Assembly (NCBI RefSeq): GCF_042654065.1
Contig: NZ_JBHSFP010000009.1
Location: forward strand, 124,001-188,000
Length of the DNA: 64,000 nucleotides
From: Sphaerisporangium dianthi
GTDB lineage: Bacteria; Actinomycetota; Actinomycetes; Streptosporangiales; Streptosporangiaceae
Direction: 5' to 3'
Positions 1 to 8,803 of the stretch are shown piece by piece. How positions within the stretch are numbered: the stretch's first letter is position 1; each line of letters begins with the position of its first letter. The position numbers and the translations under genes are program-made. The notes beneath the pieces were generated by a model, which saw only the letters and a program-made list of their open reading frames with translations, was not told the DNA's origin and did not search any database.

Positions 1-641
1 TCATCATGACGGGCCTGGCGCTCTATCCGTTCGCCGAGCAGTGGATCACCGGTGACAAGAGCGAGCACCACGTCGCCGACCGTCCCCGCAACAACCCGCA
101 CCGCACCTCGATCGGCATGGCCGCCATCGCCTTCTACGGCATCCTGTGGCTGCTGGGCGCCAACGACTGGATCTCGGCGAAGTTCCACATCTCGCTGTAC
201 ACCACGACGGAGGTCGGCCGCGTGCTGATCTTCCTCGGGCCGGCGATCGCGTACTTCATCACCTACCGCATGTGCATCGGCCTGCAGCGCCACGACCAGG
301 ACGTGCTGTCGCACGGCGTCGAGTCCGGCGTCATCAAGCGGCTGCCGCACGGCGAGTACATCGAGGTCCACGTCCCGCCGGCCGAGGACATCGCGGCGCA
401 CGTGCGCGGCAAGAAGTCCATCCCGGCCATCGAGGCCGCCTCGGACGGCGAGGGCATCCCCCCGAAGGGGATGCGCGGCCCGCTCGGCAGGCTCCGCGCC
501 AAGCTCAGCGAGACCTACTCGGCCGACACCGAGGCGATCTCGCTGGACGGGCACCACAATGGTCATGACGGCCACGGGGCCCCGCACGCCGCGGTGGGCG
601 CCGGGACCGACGACGAGACCACCAAGTCGATCGGCCACTGA
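1..641 (+). CDS. qcrB: Cytochrome bc1 complex cytochrome b subunit, C-terminal part
   Basis: This is the C-terminal ~213 residues of the menaquinol-cytochrome c reductase cytochrome b subunit; the 5' end lies outside the window. The visible part opens with TGLALYPFAEQWITGD, typical of actinobacterial QcrB, then carries two hydrophobic segments (about residues 38-53 and 73-90 of the visible part) and a hydrophilic cytoplasmic tail. The heme-ligating histidines are in the missing N-terminal half. The tail after HGEYIEVHVPP is long, charged and ends in a His/Gly-rich stretch, as in actinobacterial rather than mitochondrial-type proteins. Its product hands electrons to the aa3 oxidase encoded a few kb away. 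The family call is firm; tail function is unknown. Confidence 0.93.
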   Translation, partial: IMTGLALYPFAEQWITGDKSEHHVADRPRNNPHRTSIGMAAIAFYGILWLLGANDWISAKFHISLYTTTEVGRVLIFLGPAIAYFITYRMCIGLQRHDQDVLSHGVESGVIKRLPHGEYIEVHVPPAEDIAAHVRGKKSIPAIEAASDGEGIPPKGMRGPLGRLRAKLSETYSADTEAISLDGHHNGHDGHGAPHAAVGAGTDDETTKSIGH

Positions 642-682
642 ACGACGGCCGTCTGATCGGCTCAGACCGGCAACCGGCGAGG

Positions 683-717
683 AAGGGGCCCGGGCGCGTC
701 ACGCGCCCGGGCCCTTT
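683..717. terminator. Bidirectional hairpin between qcrB and the transpeptidase gene
   Basis: A perfect inverted repeat GGGCCCGGGCGCGT / ACGCGCCCGGGCCC (686-699 and 701-714) extends by a few A-T and G-T pairs to 683-717. It sits between two convergent genes and ends in TTT on the plus strand and in A-rich sequence on the other, so it can serve both. Confidence 0.8.
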
Positions 718-731
718 CACGTCCGCTCCCG

Positions 732-2015
732 TCAGGAGGTGACGCGCCGCTTGGTCGTGTCGTCGGCCTTCTTGGTCGTGTGGTCGGACACCGGGACGGC
801 CGACAGGGCCTCGGTGGTGAAGCCGGACCGCAGCCCGCTCCACCGCAGCCACTGCGGCCAGCTCTCCTGCCAGTGCCCCCACCCGTTGCCGGGGTCGAGC
901 TGGCGGGGCGTGCCGCTCACGATGATCGGGTCGCCGATGAGAGTGGTCTCCTTGAACCACTTGGCGTTCGAGGGGCTGACGTTGATGCAGCCGTGGCTGA
1001 CGTTGGAGTTGCCCTGCGAACCCACCGACCAGGGCGCGCCGTGGACGTACTCGCCGGTGTCGGAGATGCGCACGGTGTCGTAGACCGTGAGGCTGTAGTA
1101 GCCGGCGCTGCCGGGGCCGGCGTCGGGGGAGGTCATGGTGGTGACGTCCTCGCGCGACATGGCCAGATGCACGCCGTTGGTCGTGTAGTGGTTCCAGCTG
1201 CCGCCGTCCCCCGCGCTGAGCGGTATGGTCCTGATGACCTCGCCGCCGCGCTTGACCGTCATCTGGTGGGTGGAGGTGTCGGCGTGGCTGATCTGGGAGC
1301 GCCCGATCTCGAACTCACGGACGTAGTCCTGGGAGCCGTACATGCCGGGGCCTCCGCGCACTCCGGCGAGTTGCGCGACCAGCTTCACCTTCGTGTTGGC
1401 CGGCCACCAGCGCTTGGGCCGGAAGCTGACCGACTTGTCGTCGAACCAGTGCCAGGCGCCCTCCACCGGCTTCTCGCTCTGCACCAGGAGGTTGCGCTCG
1501 ACCGACACGCGGTCGGTGATGCCGTGGTCGAAGGTCAGCATGATCGGCATGCCGACGCCGACGGTGAGGCCGGTGATCTCCTTGTGCGGCAGGATCTTGT
1601 CCACCGCGAACATCTGTGTGGCCTTCAGCGTGGAGAACTCGCTGGTCACCTGCTTGGTACCGCCCGAAGGGCCGACGGCGACGACGCTGACCTCGTAGGT
1701 CTCGCCGGGGGCCATCGTGCGCTTGCTGCGCCACTGGGTGCGGTCGGCGCTCAGCACGCCCGCGATGAAGGTGTTGCCGGTCTTGGCGCGTACCGTGACG
1801 CTCCTCAGAGCGCCGTTGACGGCTCCGACCATGATGGGCAGCTCAGGGGCCACCTGGGCCGCCCCGTTGCCCGGAGAGACGTTCACGGCCACGTCCTGCC
1901 GTGAACCAGAGGCACCTTGTCCTTTCTCACTGCCGGAGCCCGCGCAACCAGCTGCCAGCAGCAGGGCCAGCGCTCCCGTCCCTATGGCGACCACCCGGAT
2001 CTCGACGTGTCTCAC
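732..2015 (-). CDS. L,D-transpeptidase lipoprotein (Ig-like plus YkuD domains)
   Basis: This is a secreted, lipid-anchored peptidoglycan cross-linking enzyme that makes 3-3 cross-links from tetrapeptide donors. The 427-residue product starts with a signal peptide and the lipobox LLLAAGC (Cys at about residue 24). Ig-like modules of the LdtMt2/LdtMt5 kind fill residues ~45-250. The YkuD catalytic domain follows, with the signature SHGCINVS near residue 335, which contains the nucleophile Cys and the preceding His. A short basic and Thr-rich C-terminal tail extends past it. The GTG start is preceded by GGGGGAGA. The gene converges on qcrB and lies downstream of the oxidase operon behind a strong terminator, so it is probably expressed on its own. 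Confidence 0.92.
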   Translation of the reverse strand: MRHVEIRVVAIGTGALALLLAAGCAGSGSEKGQGASGSRQDVAVNVSPGNGAAQVAPELPIMVGAVNGALRSVTVRAKTGNTFIAGVLSADRTQWRSKRTMAPGETYEVSVVAVGPSGGTKQVTSEFSTLKATQMFAVDKILPHKEITGLTVGVGMPIMLTFDHGITDRVSVERNLLVQSEKPVEGAWHWFDDKSVSFRPKRWWPANTKVKLVAQLAGVRGGPGMYGSQDYVREFEIGRSQISHADTSTHQMTVKRGGEVIRTIPLSAGDGGSWNHYTTNGVHLAMSREDVTTMTSPDAGPGSAGYYSLTVYDTVRISDTGEYVHGAPWSVGSQGNSNVSHGCINVSPSNAKWFKETTLIGDPIIVSGTPRQLDPGNGWGHWQESWPQWLRWSGLRSGFTTEALSAVPVSDHTTKKADDTTKRRVTS

Positions 2016-2115
2016 GTTACGTCTCCCCCGCTCCGATGGATCACTCCTTGTGAGTTATTACCCGGTTACAGCGTGTCGTGTACCCCTCCTGAAGGAGAAA
2101 GGCCGAAACGACCAG

Positions 2116-2177
2116 CAAAAAAGCCGCGCGGGCGGCCGACGCTTCCTTGACGGAGAGCAGTCGGCCGCCCGCGCGGC
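2116..2177 (-). terminator. Rho-independent terminator of the ctaCDF operon
   Basis: An 18-bp perfect stem, GCCGCGCGGGCGGCCGAC (2123-2140) paired with 2160-2177, encloses a 19-nt loop. On the minus strand it is followed directly by TTTTTT (complement of 2117-2122). It lies 60 nt past the ctaF stop codon. Confidence 0.92.
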
Positions 2178-2236
2178 GAGAGGGGTGCGAAGACGGGGCC
2201 GGGGGCACGCCGGAGAAGACGCGCCGGGCCGTGTCG

Positions 2237-2632
2237 TCAGTGCGTGAAGTGACCCCGGTAGTACTGGAAGACGAAGCCGATGGTGGCCATGATCACCGCG
2301 AAGACCCCGATGATGAACATCCACCAGCCGATGACGAAGCCCACGGTCATCAGCGCCACCGCGAGGCACAGGAACAGCGGCCACCAGCTCGACGGGCTGA
2401 AGAAGCCCAGCTCGCCCGCGCCGTCGCTGATCTCGGCGTCCTTCCTGTCCTCCGGCTGGTCGCCGATGCGGCGCGCGGTGTAGAGCAGGTAGTAGCCGAT
2501 CATCAGCGCCAGGCCGACCGAGATGGCCAGCGCCGTGGTGCCGGTGGGTTCCTTGGACCAGAACCAGTAGACCAGGTCGACCGCGGCGAAGAAGACGCCG
2601 CAGAGGAGGAACAGCCAGCCTTGGACCTTCAT
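2237..2632 (-). CDS. ctaF: Cytochrome c oxidase subunit IV (actinobacterial)
   Basis: This is a small integral membrane subunit of the aa3-type cytochrome c oxidase, found only in actinobacteria and unrelated to mitochondrial subunit IV. The 131-residue protein begins MKVQGWLF and has four hydrophobic segments arranged as two pairs: residues ~4-22 and ~31-52, then two more after a charged loop (~80-120). A longer upstream reading is possible, but this ATG matches the family start, follows an ideal GGAGGAGG, and overlaps the ctaD stop as ATGA, indicating translational coupling. It is the last gene of ctaC-ctaD-ctaF. Confidence 0.92.
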   Translation of the reverse strand: MKVQGWLFLLCGVFFAAVDLVYWFWSKEPTGTTALAISVGLALMIGYYLLYTARRIGDQPEDRKDAEISDGAGELGFFSPSSWWPLFLCLAVALMTVGFVIGWWMFIIGVFAVIMATIGFVFQYYRGHFTH

Positions 2633-4299
2633 CGAACCTCCTCCAGTTCCTGCTTGGGAGCGAGCCGGTGCGGGTTGTGGAGGTCGAACGCGGGACGCTC
2701 GGACCGGATGCGCGGCAGGCGGGTGAAGTTGTGCCGCGGCGGCGGGCACGAGGTGGCCCACTCGAGGGAGTTGCCGAAGCCCCACGGGTCGTCGACGGTG
2801 ACCTTCTCACCGTGACGCCAGGTCCGCCACACGTTGTACAGGAACGGCAGCGTCGAGGCGCCCAGGATGAACGCGCCCACCGAGGAGATCACGTTGAGGT
2901 CGGTGAAGTTGTCGGCCACCGAGTAGTCGGCGTAGCGGCGGGGGAAGCCCTCGGCGCCGAGCCAGTGCTGCACCAGGAAGGTGGTGTGGAAGCCGATGAA
3001 CAGCGTCCAGAAGTGCCACTTGCCCAGGGTGTCGTTGAGCATCCTGCCGGTGAACTTCGGCCACCAGAAGTAGAAGCCGGAGAACATCGCGAACACGACG
3101 GTGCCGAAGACGACGTAGTGGAAGTGGGCGACCACGAAGTAGGAGTCGCTCACCTGGAAGTCCAGCGGCGGCGAGGCCAGGATGATGCCGGTCAGGCCGC
3201 CGAACAGGAACGTCACCAGGAAGCCCACCGCGAACAGCATCGGCGAGGCGAAGGTGATGTGCCCGCGCCACATCGTGCCGATCCAGTTGAAGAACTTCAC
3301 GCCGGTGGGCACCGCGATGAGGAACGTCATGAACGAGAAGAACGGCAGGAGCACCTGGCCGGTGACGAACATGTGGTGCGCCCACACCGCGGCCGACAGG
3401 CCGGCGATGGCGATCGTCGCGCCGATGAGGCTCATGTAACCGAAGATCGGCTTGCGGCTGAAGACCGGCAGGACCTCGGTGATGATGCCGAAGAACGGCA
3501 GCGCGATGATGTACACCTCGGGGTGCCCGAAGAACCAGAACAGGTGCTGCCACAGCATGGCGCCGCCGGTGGCCGCGTCGAAGATGTGCGCCCCGAGGTG
3601 GCGGTCGGCCTCAAGGCCGAGCAGCGCGGCGGCCAGCACCGGGAAGGCCAGCAGCACCAGGATGCTGGTGAGCAGGATGTTCCAGGTGAAGATCGGCATC
3701 CGGAACATGGTCATGCCCGGGGCGCGCATGCAGATGATCGTGGTGATGAAGTTGACCGCGCCCAGGATGGTGCCGATGCCGGACATCGACAGACCCATGA
3801 TCCACAGGTCGCCGCCCAGGCCCGGGGAGGAGATGGCGTCCGACAGCGGGACGTAGGCCGTCCAGCCGAAGGAGGCGGCGCCGTCGGGGGTGAAGAAGCC
3901 CGAGACGGCGATGGTGCTGCCGAACAGGTAGAGCCAGTAGCTCACCATGTTCAGCCGCGGGAACGCCACGTCCGGCGCGCCGATCTGCAGCGGCATGAGC
4001 TCGTTGGCGAAGCCCGCGAACAGCGGGGTCGCGAACATCAGCAGCATGATCGTGCCGTGCATGGTGAACAGCTGGTTGAACTGCTCGTTGCTGACGAACT
4101 CGAGGCCCGGCTGGGCCAGCTCGGCGCGCATGATCAAAGCCATGACGCCGCCGATGAGGAAGAACACGAAAGAGGTGATGAGGTACAGGTGGCCGATCAC
4201 CTTGTGGTCGGTGGACGAGGCCCACCGGGCGATGACGGTTCCCTTGCGGGCGCGCCGCGGGACGGCCGTACCGGCGATCGGCTCGTTGATGGCGGTCAC
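2629..4299 (-). CDS. ctaD: Cytochrome c oxidase subunit I
   Basis: This is the catalytic subunit of the aa3 oxidase. It binds heme a and the heme a3-CuB centre, where O2 is reduced and protons are pumped. The ~556-residue protein has about twelve membrane spans. The motif HPEVYII carries the CuB-ligand His and the cross-linked Tyr, HHMF supplies the other CuB ligands, and AHFHYV near the end holds the heme a3 and heme a His ligands. I chose the GTG at 4299 (VTAINEP) because it overlaps the ctaC stop as GTGA and gives the usual N-terminus. An in-frame start 96 nt upstream would sit inside ctaC. Confidence 0.96.
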   Translation of the reverse strand: MTAINEPIAGTAVPRRARKGTVIARWASSTDHKVIGHLYLITSFVFFLIGGVMALIMRAELAQPGLEFVSNEQFNQLFTMHGTIMLLMFATPLFAGFANELMPLQIGAPDVAFPRLNMVSYWLYLFGSTIAVSGFFTPDGAASFGWTAYVPLSDAISSPGLGGDLWIMGLSMSGIGTILGAVNFITTIICMRAPGMTMFRMPIFTWNILLTSILVLLAFPVLAAALLGLEADRHLGAHIFDAATGGAMLWQHLFWFFGHPEVYIIALPFFGIITEVLPVFSRKPIFGYMSLIGATIAIAGLSAAVWAHHMFVTGQVLLPFFSFMTFLIAVPTGVKFFNWIGTMWRGHITFASPMLFAVGFLVTFLFGGLTGIILASPPLDFQVSDSYFVVAHFHYVVFGTVVFAMFSGFYFWWPKFTGRMLNDTLGKWHFWTLFIGFHTTFLVQHWLGAEGFPRRYADYSVADNFTDLNVISSVGAFILGASTLPFLYNVWRTWRHGEKVTVDDPWGFGNSLEWATSCPPPRHNFTRLPRIRSERPAFDLHNPHRLAPKQELEEVR

Positions 4300-5084
4300 T
4301 GGGCACTCCCCGCCTGGCTGTTGACGTACTGGTCGTACTCGGCCTGGGGCACGAGCTTCACGGTGAAGAGCATGCGGCTGTGATCGACGCCGCACAGCTC
4401 GGCACAGCGGCCGGCGAACTCACCGGTCTTGTCGAGGGTGTGGATCTCGAAGACGTTCTTCACACCCGGGATCACGTCGCGCTTGAACAGGAACGCGGGC
4501 ACCCAGAACGAGTGGGCCACGTCCGGCGAGGTGAGGTCGAACTGGACCGACTTGTTCACCGGCAGCACCAGCACGGGCCGCTTGGCCGGGGTGCCGACGA
4601 CGCTGACCGTCTTGCCGCCGGACTCGCTGGTGAAGCGCCAGCTCCACTGGAAGCCCTCGACGTGCACCTTGACGTCGGGATTCTTCGACACCGCGGTGAT
4701 GGTGGTCTCGTCACGGGCGGTGAAGTAGAAGAACACCGCGACCATGATGATCGGCACCGTGGTGTACAGGATCTCGATCGGCAGGTTGTAACGCACCTGG
4801 GGCGGCAGGGCGTCGCCGGTGTTCTTGCGCTTGCGGTGGAACGCGCAGGCCCAAAGGATCAAACCCCAGACGACGACACCGACGGCGAGGGAGGCGATCC
4901 AGGCACCGTTCCAGAGACTCTGGATGATGCCGGCCTCTTTGGTGACGCCTTGGGGGAAGCCGGCACGATCCCACGTGCCAGGGCCCCCACACGCCGTCAG
5001 GGAAACCAGCAGCGCCGCCAGGGCGGCGGCGCCCGGCACCCTTCGGGCCAACGGACGCCGTCTAGTACGGCGGGTCGGACTCAC
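4296..5084 (-). CDS. ctaC: Cytochrome c oxidase subunit II (CuA), lipoprotein
   Basis: This subunit accepts electrons at the binuclear CuA site and passes them to subunit I. The 262-residue protein has a signal peptide with the lipobox SLTAC (Cys at about 32), so it is probably acylated after cleavage. Two membrane spans follow (about residues 57-80 and 103-122), then the cupredoxin domain. CuA ligands are visible as His in VAHSFW and as CAELCGVDHSRM. It is the first gene of the ctaC-ctaD-ctaF operon and has a GTG start with only a weak ribosome site. It is divergent from the cysteine desulfurase gene. Confidence 0.95.
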   Translation of the reverse strand: MSPTRRTRRRPLARRVPGAAALAALLVSLTACGGPGTWDRAGFPQGVTKEAGIIQSLWNGAWIASLAVGVVVWGLILWACAFHRKRKNTGDALPPQVRYNLPIEILYTTVPIIMVAVFFYFTARDETTITAVSKNPDVKVHVEGFQWSWRFTSESGGKTVSVVGTPAKRPVLVLPVNKSVQFDLTSPDVAHSFWVPAFLFKRDVIPGVKNVFEIHTLDKTGEFAGRCAELCGVDHSRMLFTVKLVPQAEYDQYVNSQAGSAQ

Positions 5085-5299
5085 GGATCGCCTACCCCAC
5101 AGATAAAGCCCAAGAGTCCCCCTCCTGGGCGGTCGTTACCAGATTCACGATGTTCGCGCTCTTGGTTGGCTCACGTCACGCTGGGGGACACATTAGCGCG
5201 GACAGGGGCCGCCCTCCTTCTCAGCCCCCGCGAACGGAAGGGCGCCGCGCCCGGCTCCCCCGTCGCGGCGGGCTTTCGCGCGGGTGCGAGCATGAACGC

Positions 5300-6436
5300 G
5301 TGGCGTACTTCGACGCGGCCTCGGCCGAGCCTCTGCACCCCGCCGCCCGCAAGGCGCTGATCACGGCCCTGGACGCGGGCGGCGCCGATCCCGCCCGGCT
5401 GTACGGCGCGGCGCGGCAGGCACGGCTCCTGCTCGAACGCGCCCGCGCCGAGGCCGCCGAGGTGATCGGCGCCCGGCCCGACGAGGTCTCCTTCACCTCC
5501 TCCGGGACGCAGGCGGTCCATCTGGGGGTACTGGGGACGCTGCTCGGCCGCCGCCGCGCCGGGCGGCGCGTGGTGGCGAGCGCCGTCGAGCACTCCAGCG
5601 TCCTCGCCGCCGCCGCGGCGCACGAGCGCGAGGGCGGCGCCGTGGAGCTCGTCGGCGTCGGCATGACGGGACGGGTGGACCCGGCGGAGTTCGGCGCGGC
5701 CGTCGCGGCGGAGGGCACGGCGCTGGCCTGCCTGCAGACCGCCAACCACGAGGTCGGCACCCTCCAGCCGGTCGCGGAGGCGGCCGAGGCGTGCCGGGCG
5801 GCCGGGGTGCCGCTGCTGGTGGACGCCGCCCAGACGCTCGGGCGGCTTCCCGTCCCGGCGGGCTGGTCGGTGCTGGCGGCCAGCGCGCACAAGTGGGGCG
5901 GCCCCGCCGGGGTCGGGGTGCTGGCCGTCCGCAAGGGCACCCGCTGGCGCTCGCCGCTGCCCGAGGACGAGCGCGAGCGCGGCAGGGTGCCGGGCTTCGA
6001 GAACGTGCCCGCCGCCGTGGCCGCCGTGGCCGCGCTGCGGGCCGCCGTCGCCGAGGCCGAGCAGGAGAGCGCGCGGCTCTCGGCGCTGGTGGACCGCGTA
6101 CGCCAGGCCGTGCCACGCCTCGTGCCGGACGTCGAGGTGGTCGGCGAACCGGTGCTGCGAGCCCCCCATATCGTGACGTTCTCGTGTCTTTACGTACCGG
6201 GTGAGGCGATCTTGGCCGAACTGGACAAGGCGGGCTTCGCCGTATCGTCCGGCAGTTCGTGCACGGCGAGTACGCTACGTCCATCCCACGTGTTGGAGGC
6301 GATGGGGGTGCTCACCCACGGCAACGTCCGGGTGTCGCTGCCCAGGGGCGCCTCGGCCGCGGACGTCGACCGGTTCCTCGCCGTCCTGCCGGGCATCGTC
6401 CGGCGCGTCCGCGAGAGCGTGGGGGTGAGGTCGTAG
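5300..6436 (+). CDS. Cysteine desulfurase (NifS/IscS-like)
   Basis: This is a PLP-dependent enzyme that converts cysteine to alanine and leaves a persulfide on its active-site Cys for Fe-S cluster or thio-cofactor synthesis. The ~378-residue protein begins VAYFDAASAEP, the normal family start. HEVGTLQP holds the PLP-contacting His, and SAHKWGGP carries the Schiff-base Lys. SSGSSCTAS near the C-terminus contains the catalytic Cys. The GTG start was chosen for homology; no strong ribosome site is seen, and an in-frame upstream extension looks non-coding. tusA follows, so the two probably form a sulfur relay. The locus occupies the place where M. tuberculosis has asnB (recalled). Confidence 0.9.
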   Translation: MAYFDAASAEPLHPAARKALITALDAGGADPARLYGAARQARLLLERARAEAAEVIGARPDEVSFTSSGTQAVHLGVLGTLLGRRRAGRRVVASAVEHSSVLAAAAAHEREGGAVELVGVGMTGRVDPAEFGAAVAAEGTALACLQTANHEVGTLQPVAEAAEACRAAGVPLLVDAAQTLGRLPVPAGWSVLAASAHKWGGPAGVGVLAVRKGTRWRSPLPEDERERGRVPGFENVPAAVAAVAALRAAVAEAEQESARLSALVDRVRQAVPRLVPDVEVVGEPVLRAPHIVTFSCLYVPGEAILAELDKAGFAVSSGSSCTASTLRPSHVLEAMGVLTHGNVRVSLPRGASAADVDRFLAVLPGIVRRVRESVGVRS

Positions 6437-6528
6437 AGATGCGGCACGACACGAGGCCCGAGCCCTCGCGGCGGGCCCGCCCCGGCGGAACGCGCCGGGA
6501 CGGCGACGACGGCAAAGGTGGATCGGTG

Positions 6529-6801
6529 ATGGCAGGCACGCAGCAGCAGGCGGCCGGGGGGCCACAGCCCTCGGCCGCGCTCACGATCGACGCCCTGGGG
6601 CGCAAGTGCCCCATCCCGATCATCATGCTGGCCGAGCAGATCAACCAGGTGCCGCTCAACGCGACCGTGGCCGTCCTCGCCGACGACCCGGCCGCGTTCA
6701 CGGACGTCCCGGCGTGGTGCCGGCTGAAGTCGCACCACCACGTGGGCACCTATGAGCTGCCGCAGGGCGGCTGGGCGATCCACGTGCGCCGCAACTACTG
6801 A
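6529..6801 (+). CDS. TusA-family sulfurtransferase
   Basis: This is a small persulfide carrier of the SirA/TusA/YeeD fold. The 90-residue protein has the defining CPIP motif in GRKCPIPII near residue 27, where the Cys accepts sulfur. The rest is a compact alpha/beta domain ending in an aromatic and basic tail. I chose the ATG at 6529 because AAAGGTGG lies about 8 nt upstream. An ATG at 6439, only 3 nt past the desulfurase stop, would add a 30-residue Arg-rich extension and cannot be excluded. Adjacency to the desulfurase suggests it receives sulfur from that enzyme; the final acceptor is not evident. Confidence 0.87.
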   Translation: MAGTQQQAAGGPQPSAALTIDALGRKCPIPIIMLAEQINQVPLNATVAVLADDPAAFTDVPAWCRLKSHHHVGTYELPQGGWAIHVRRNY

Positions 6802-6889
6802 CGGCGCGCCCGGCCGCGGGCGAGCGGCCGATGGCGCGACGGACGGTGACGCGGCCGGGGTGACGCGGCCGGGGGTGACGCGCGCGCGG

Positions 6890-7876
6890 TCAGGCGTAGT
6901 GGCACACCAGGCGCGGCTCGACCTCGGCCGCGGCGGCGGCGCCGTAGGCGGCGGTGAACCGCTCGATGAAGGCGCCCTTGCCGAGCTGGTACTCCTGCCC
7001 GCCGACGTGCTCGAGGACGTAGGTGGCGGTGAGGTTGCCGATCTGGCCGCAGCGCTCCAGCGACAGGTCCCACGACAGGCCGGACAGGAAGCCCGCGCGG
7101 AAGGCGTCGCCCACGCCGGTCGGGTCGACCTTGCGGATCTCGGGGGTCGGGGGGACGTGCACGCTCGGCTCGCCCTGGCGGTCGATGCGGGCGCCCTTGG
7201 GGCCGAGGGTGGTCACCCGCACCCCGACCCGGGACAGCACCTCTTCGTCCGACCAGCCGGTCTTCTGCTCGACGAGCGCCTTCTCGTAGTCGTTGGTGAA
7301 CAGGTAGGCCGCGCCGTCGACCAGCGCGCGGATCTCCTCGCCTTCCATGCGGGCGAGCTGCTGGGAGATGTCGGCGCCGAAGGGGATGCCGCGCTGACGG
7401 CACTCGTCGGTGTGGCGGAGCATCGCCTCAGGGTCGTTCGGGCTGATCATGATCAGGTCGAGCCCGCCGACCCGCTCGCTGACCGGCCGCAGCTCGATGA
7501 GCCGGGCCTCCGCCATCGCCCCGGTGTAGAAGGAGGCGATCTGGTTGTGGTGCTCGTCGGTCGTGCACAGGAAGCGGGCCGTGTGGTGCAGGTCGGAGAC
7601 GTGCACCGAGTCACAGTCGACGCCGTGGCGCGTGAGCCAGGAGCGGTAGTCGGCGAAGTCGTCGCCGACCGCGCCCACGAGGACCGGCGAAAGGCCGAGG
7701 CACCCCATGCCGAAGCAGATGTTGGCGGCGGTGCCTCCGCGCCTGATCTGCAGGTCATCGACCAGGAAGGACAGCGACACGCGGTCGAGCTGCTCGGCGA
7801 TGAGCTGGTCCCCGAAGCTACCCGGGAAGGTCATCAGATGATCGGTCGCGATGGATCCGGTGACGGCGATGCGCAC
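6890..7876 (-). CDS. PfkB-family sugar/nucleoside kinase, probable adenosine kinase
   Basis: The 328-residue protein is a ribokinase-fold kinase. It begins VRIAVTGSIATDHLM and carries RRGGTAAN and the signature DPTGVGDAFRAGFL, which contains the catalytic Asp and the anion hole. From memory, the sequence closely parallels M. tuberculosis Rv2202c (AdoK/CbhK), an unusual PfkB-type adenosine kinase, including ASFYTGAMAEAR and LFTNDYE. It lies at the same place between the oxidase genes and erpA. The GTG start at 7876 follows GAGGAG; an in-frame extension to 8020 has no support. It may salvage adenosine to AMP, but a sugar substrate is possible. Confidence 0.88.
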   Translation of the reverse strand: MRIAVTGSIATDHLMTFPGSFGDQLIAEQLDRVSLSFLVDDLQIRRGGTAANICFGMGCLGLSPVLVGAVGDDFADYRSWLTRHGVDCDSVHVSDLHHTARFLCTTDEHHNQIASFYTGAMAEARLIELRPVSERVGGLDLIMISPNDPEAMLRHTDECRQRGIPFGADISQQLARMEGEEIRALVDGAAYLFTNDYEKALVEQKTGWSDEEVLSRVGVRVTTLGPKGARIDRQGEPSVHVPPTPEIRKVDPTGVGDAFRAGFLSGLSWDLSLERCGQIGNLTATYVLEHVGGQEYQLGKGAFIERFTAAYGAAAAAEVEPRLVCHYA

Positions 7877-8243
7877 GGGCTCGCTCTCCTCGTTGTCAGC
7901 CTCGATGAGCCCGCCAAGAATACGCCACGGAAATCGTCCCAGCGTCGTGAACCGCTCGTGGACGATCTCCGCACGGGGCGCAGCACGGGCCCGCGCCTCC
8001 GGCCGCTCGCGCCACGTCACTGCGCGCCCTCGCGTGACCTGCCGCGGAGCCCGGCGGACCCTGGCACACCCCTACCGGTTCGACAGCGGTCCGCACGCCG
8101 AATCCCGCGCCCCCCGGCCCGCGCGGGACCGGCGCCCGGAGGCAACCGAACAGTGTCGGCCGGGCGACATGGCGATGCGGGTGGGCGCGGGCATGCCTGA
8201 ACCCCGCCCGGCGAAAGCTCGAGCGGGGCGCCGGCGGATCTAT
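7877..8243. other. Intergenic region upstream of the PfkB kinase gene
   Basis: These 367 bases between erpA and the kinase gene, both on the minus strand, show no convincing gene. They hold the kinase ribosome site (GAGGAG on the minus strand) and presumably its promoter. An open frame runs from the kinase start up to 8020, but it has no ribosome site and its translation is low-complexity at the far end. Confidence 0.5.
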
Positions 8244-8597
8244 CTAGTTGAACGAGTCGCCGCAGGCGCAGGAGCCTGTGGCGTTCGGGTTGTCGATCGT
8301 GAAGCCCTGCTTCTCGATGGTGTCGACGAAGTCCACCGTGGCCCCCATGAGGTAGGGCGCGCTCATGCGGTCGGTGACGACGCTGACCCCGCCGAAGTCG
8401 GAGACGACGTCCCCGTCCATCGAGCGGTCATCGAAGAAGAGCTGGTAACGCAGGCCCGAGCAGCCACCGGGCTGCACCGCCACGCGCAGCTGGAGGCCCT
8501 CTTCGCCCTGCTGCTCGAGCAGGGTGCGCACCTTGGACGCGGCCGCGTCGGTCAGGACAAGGCCCTGCTGCGTGGTCTCGCTGCTCTCAACCGTCAT
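8244..8597 (-). CDS. erpA: A-type iron-sulfur carrier (HesB/IscA/ErpA)
   Basis: This is a small carrier that inserts Fe-S clusters into target proteins. The 117-residue protein has the three conserved cysteines of the A-type family: GGCSGLRY near the middle and SCACGDSF at the very end. The acidic N-terminus (MTVESSETTQQ) is variable in the family. The ATG at 8597 is preceded by GGGGAG; a further 20 upstream residues in frame are less likely. It is divergent from nadA, whose product is a 4Fe-4S enzyme, and close to the cysteine desulfurase, which fits a role in cluster delivery. Whether it is ErpA or IscA in specificity cannot be told from sequence. Confidence 0.92.
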   Translation of the reverse strand: MTVESSETTQQGLVLTDAAASKVRTLLEQQGEEGLQLRVAVQPGGCSGLRYQLFFDDRSMDGDVVSDFGGVSVVTDRMSAPYLMGATVDFVDTIEKQGFTIDNPNATGSCACGDSFN

Positions 8598-8760
8598 CTG
8601 TTGACTCCCCGTCTGCCAACGCCCCTCGGGGACGGAGGCCTGGTTCTGAGGTCTCACTCAGACGCTACCAACAGCCGGGCACCTCCACACATTCCTGTCT
8701 CAGGGTTCGGTCCGCTCTTCACCCCCTCTGCGCGGTGCATCTCCTGGCGTATGCCATCAT

Positions 8761-8780
8761 TAGTCGTCAACTAGACGATA
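8761..8780. promoter_or_regulatory. Dyad in the nadA/erpA intergenic region
   Basis: TCGTC (8764-8768) and GACGA (8774-8778) form an inverted repeat with a 5-nt spacer, 26 nt before the nadA start. An NAD-responsive repressor operator is one possibility, but I cannot match it to a known motif. Confidence 0.35.
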
Positions 8781-8803
8781 AGCCCCCTTAAGAGGTGTAA
8801 GCC

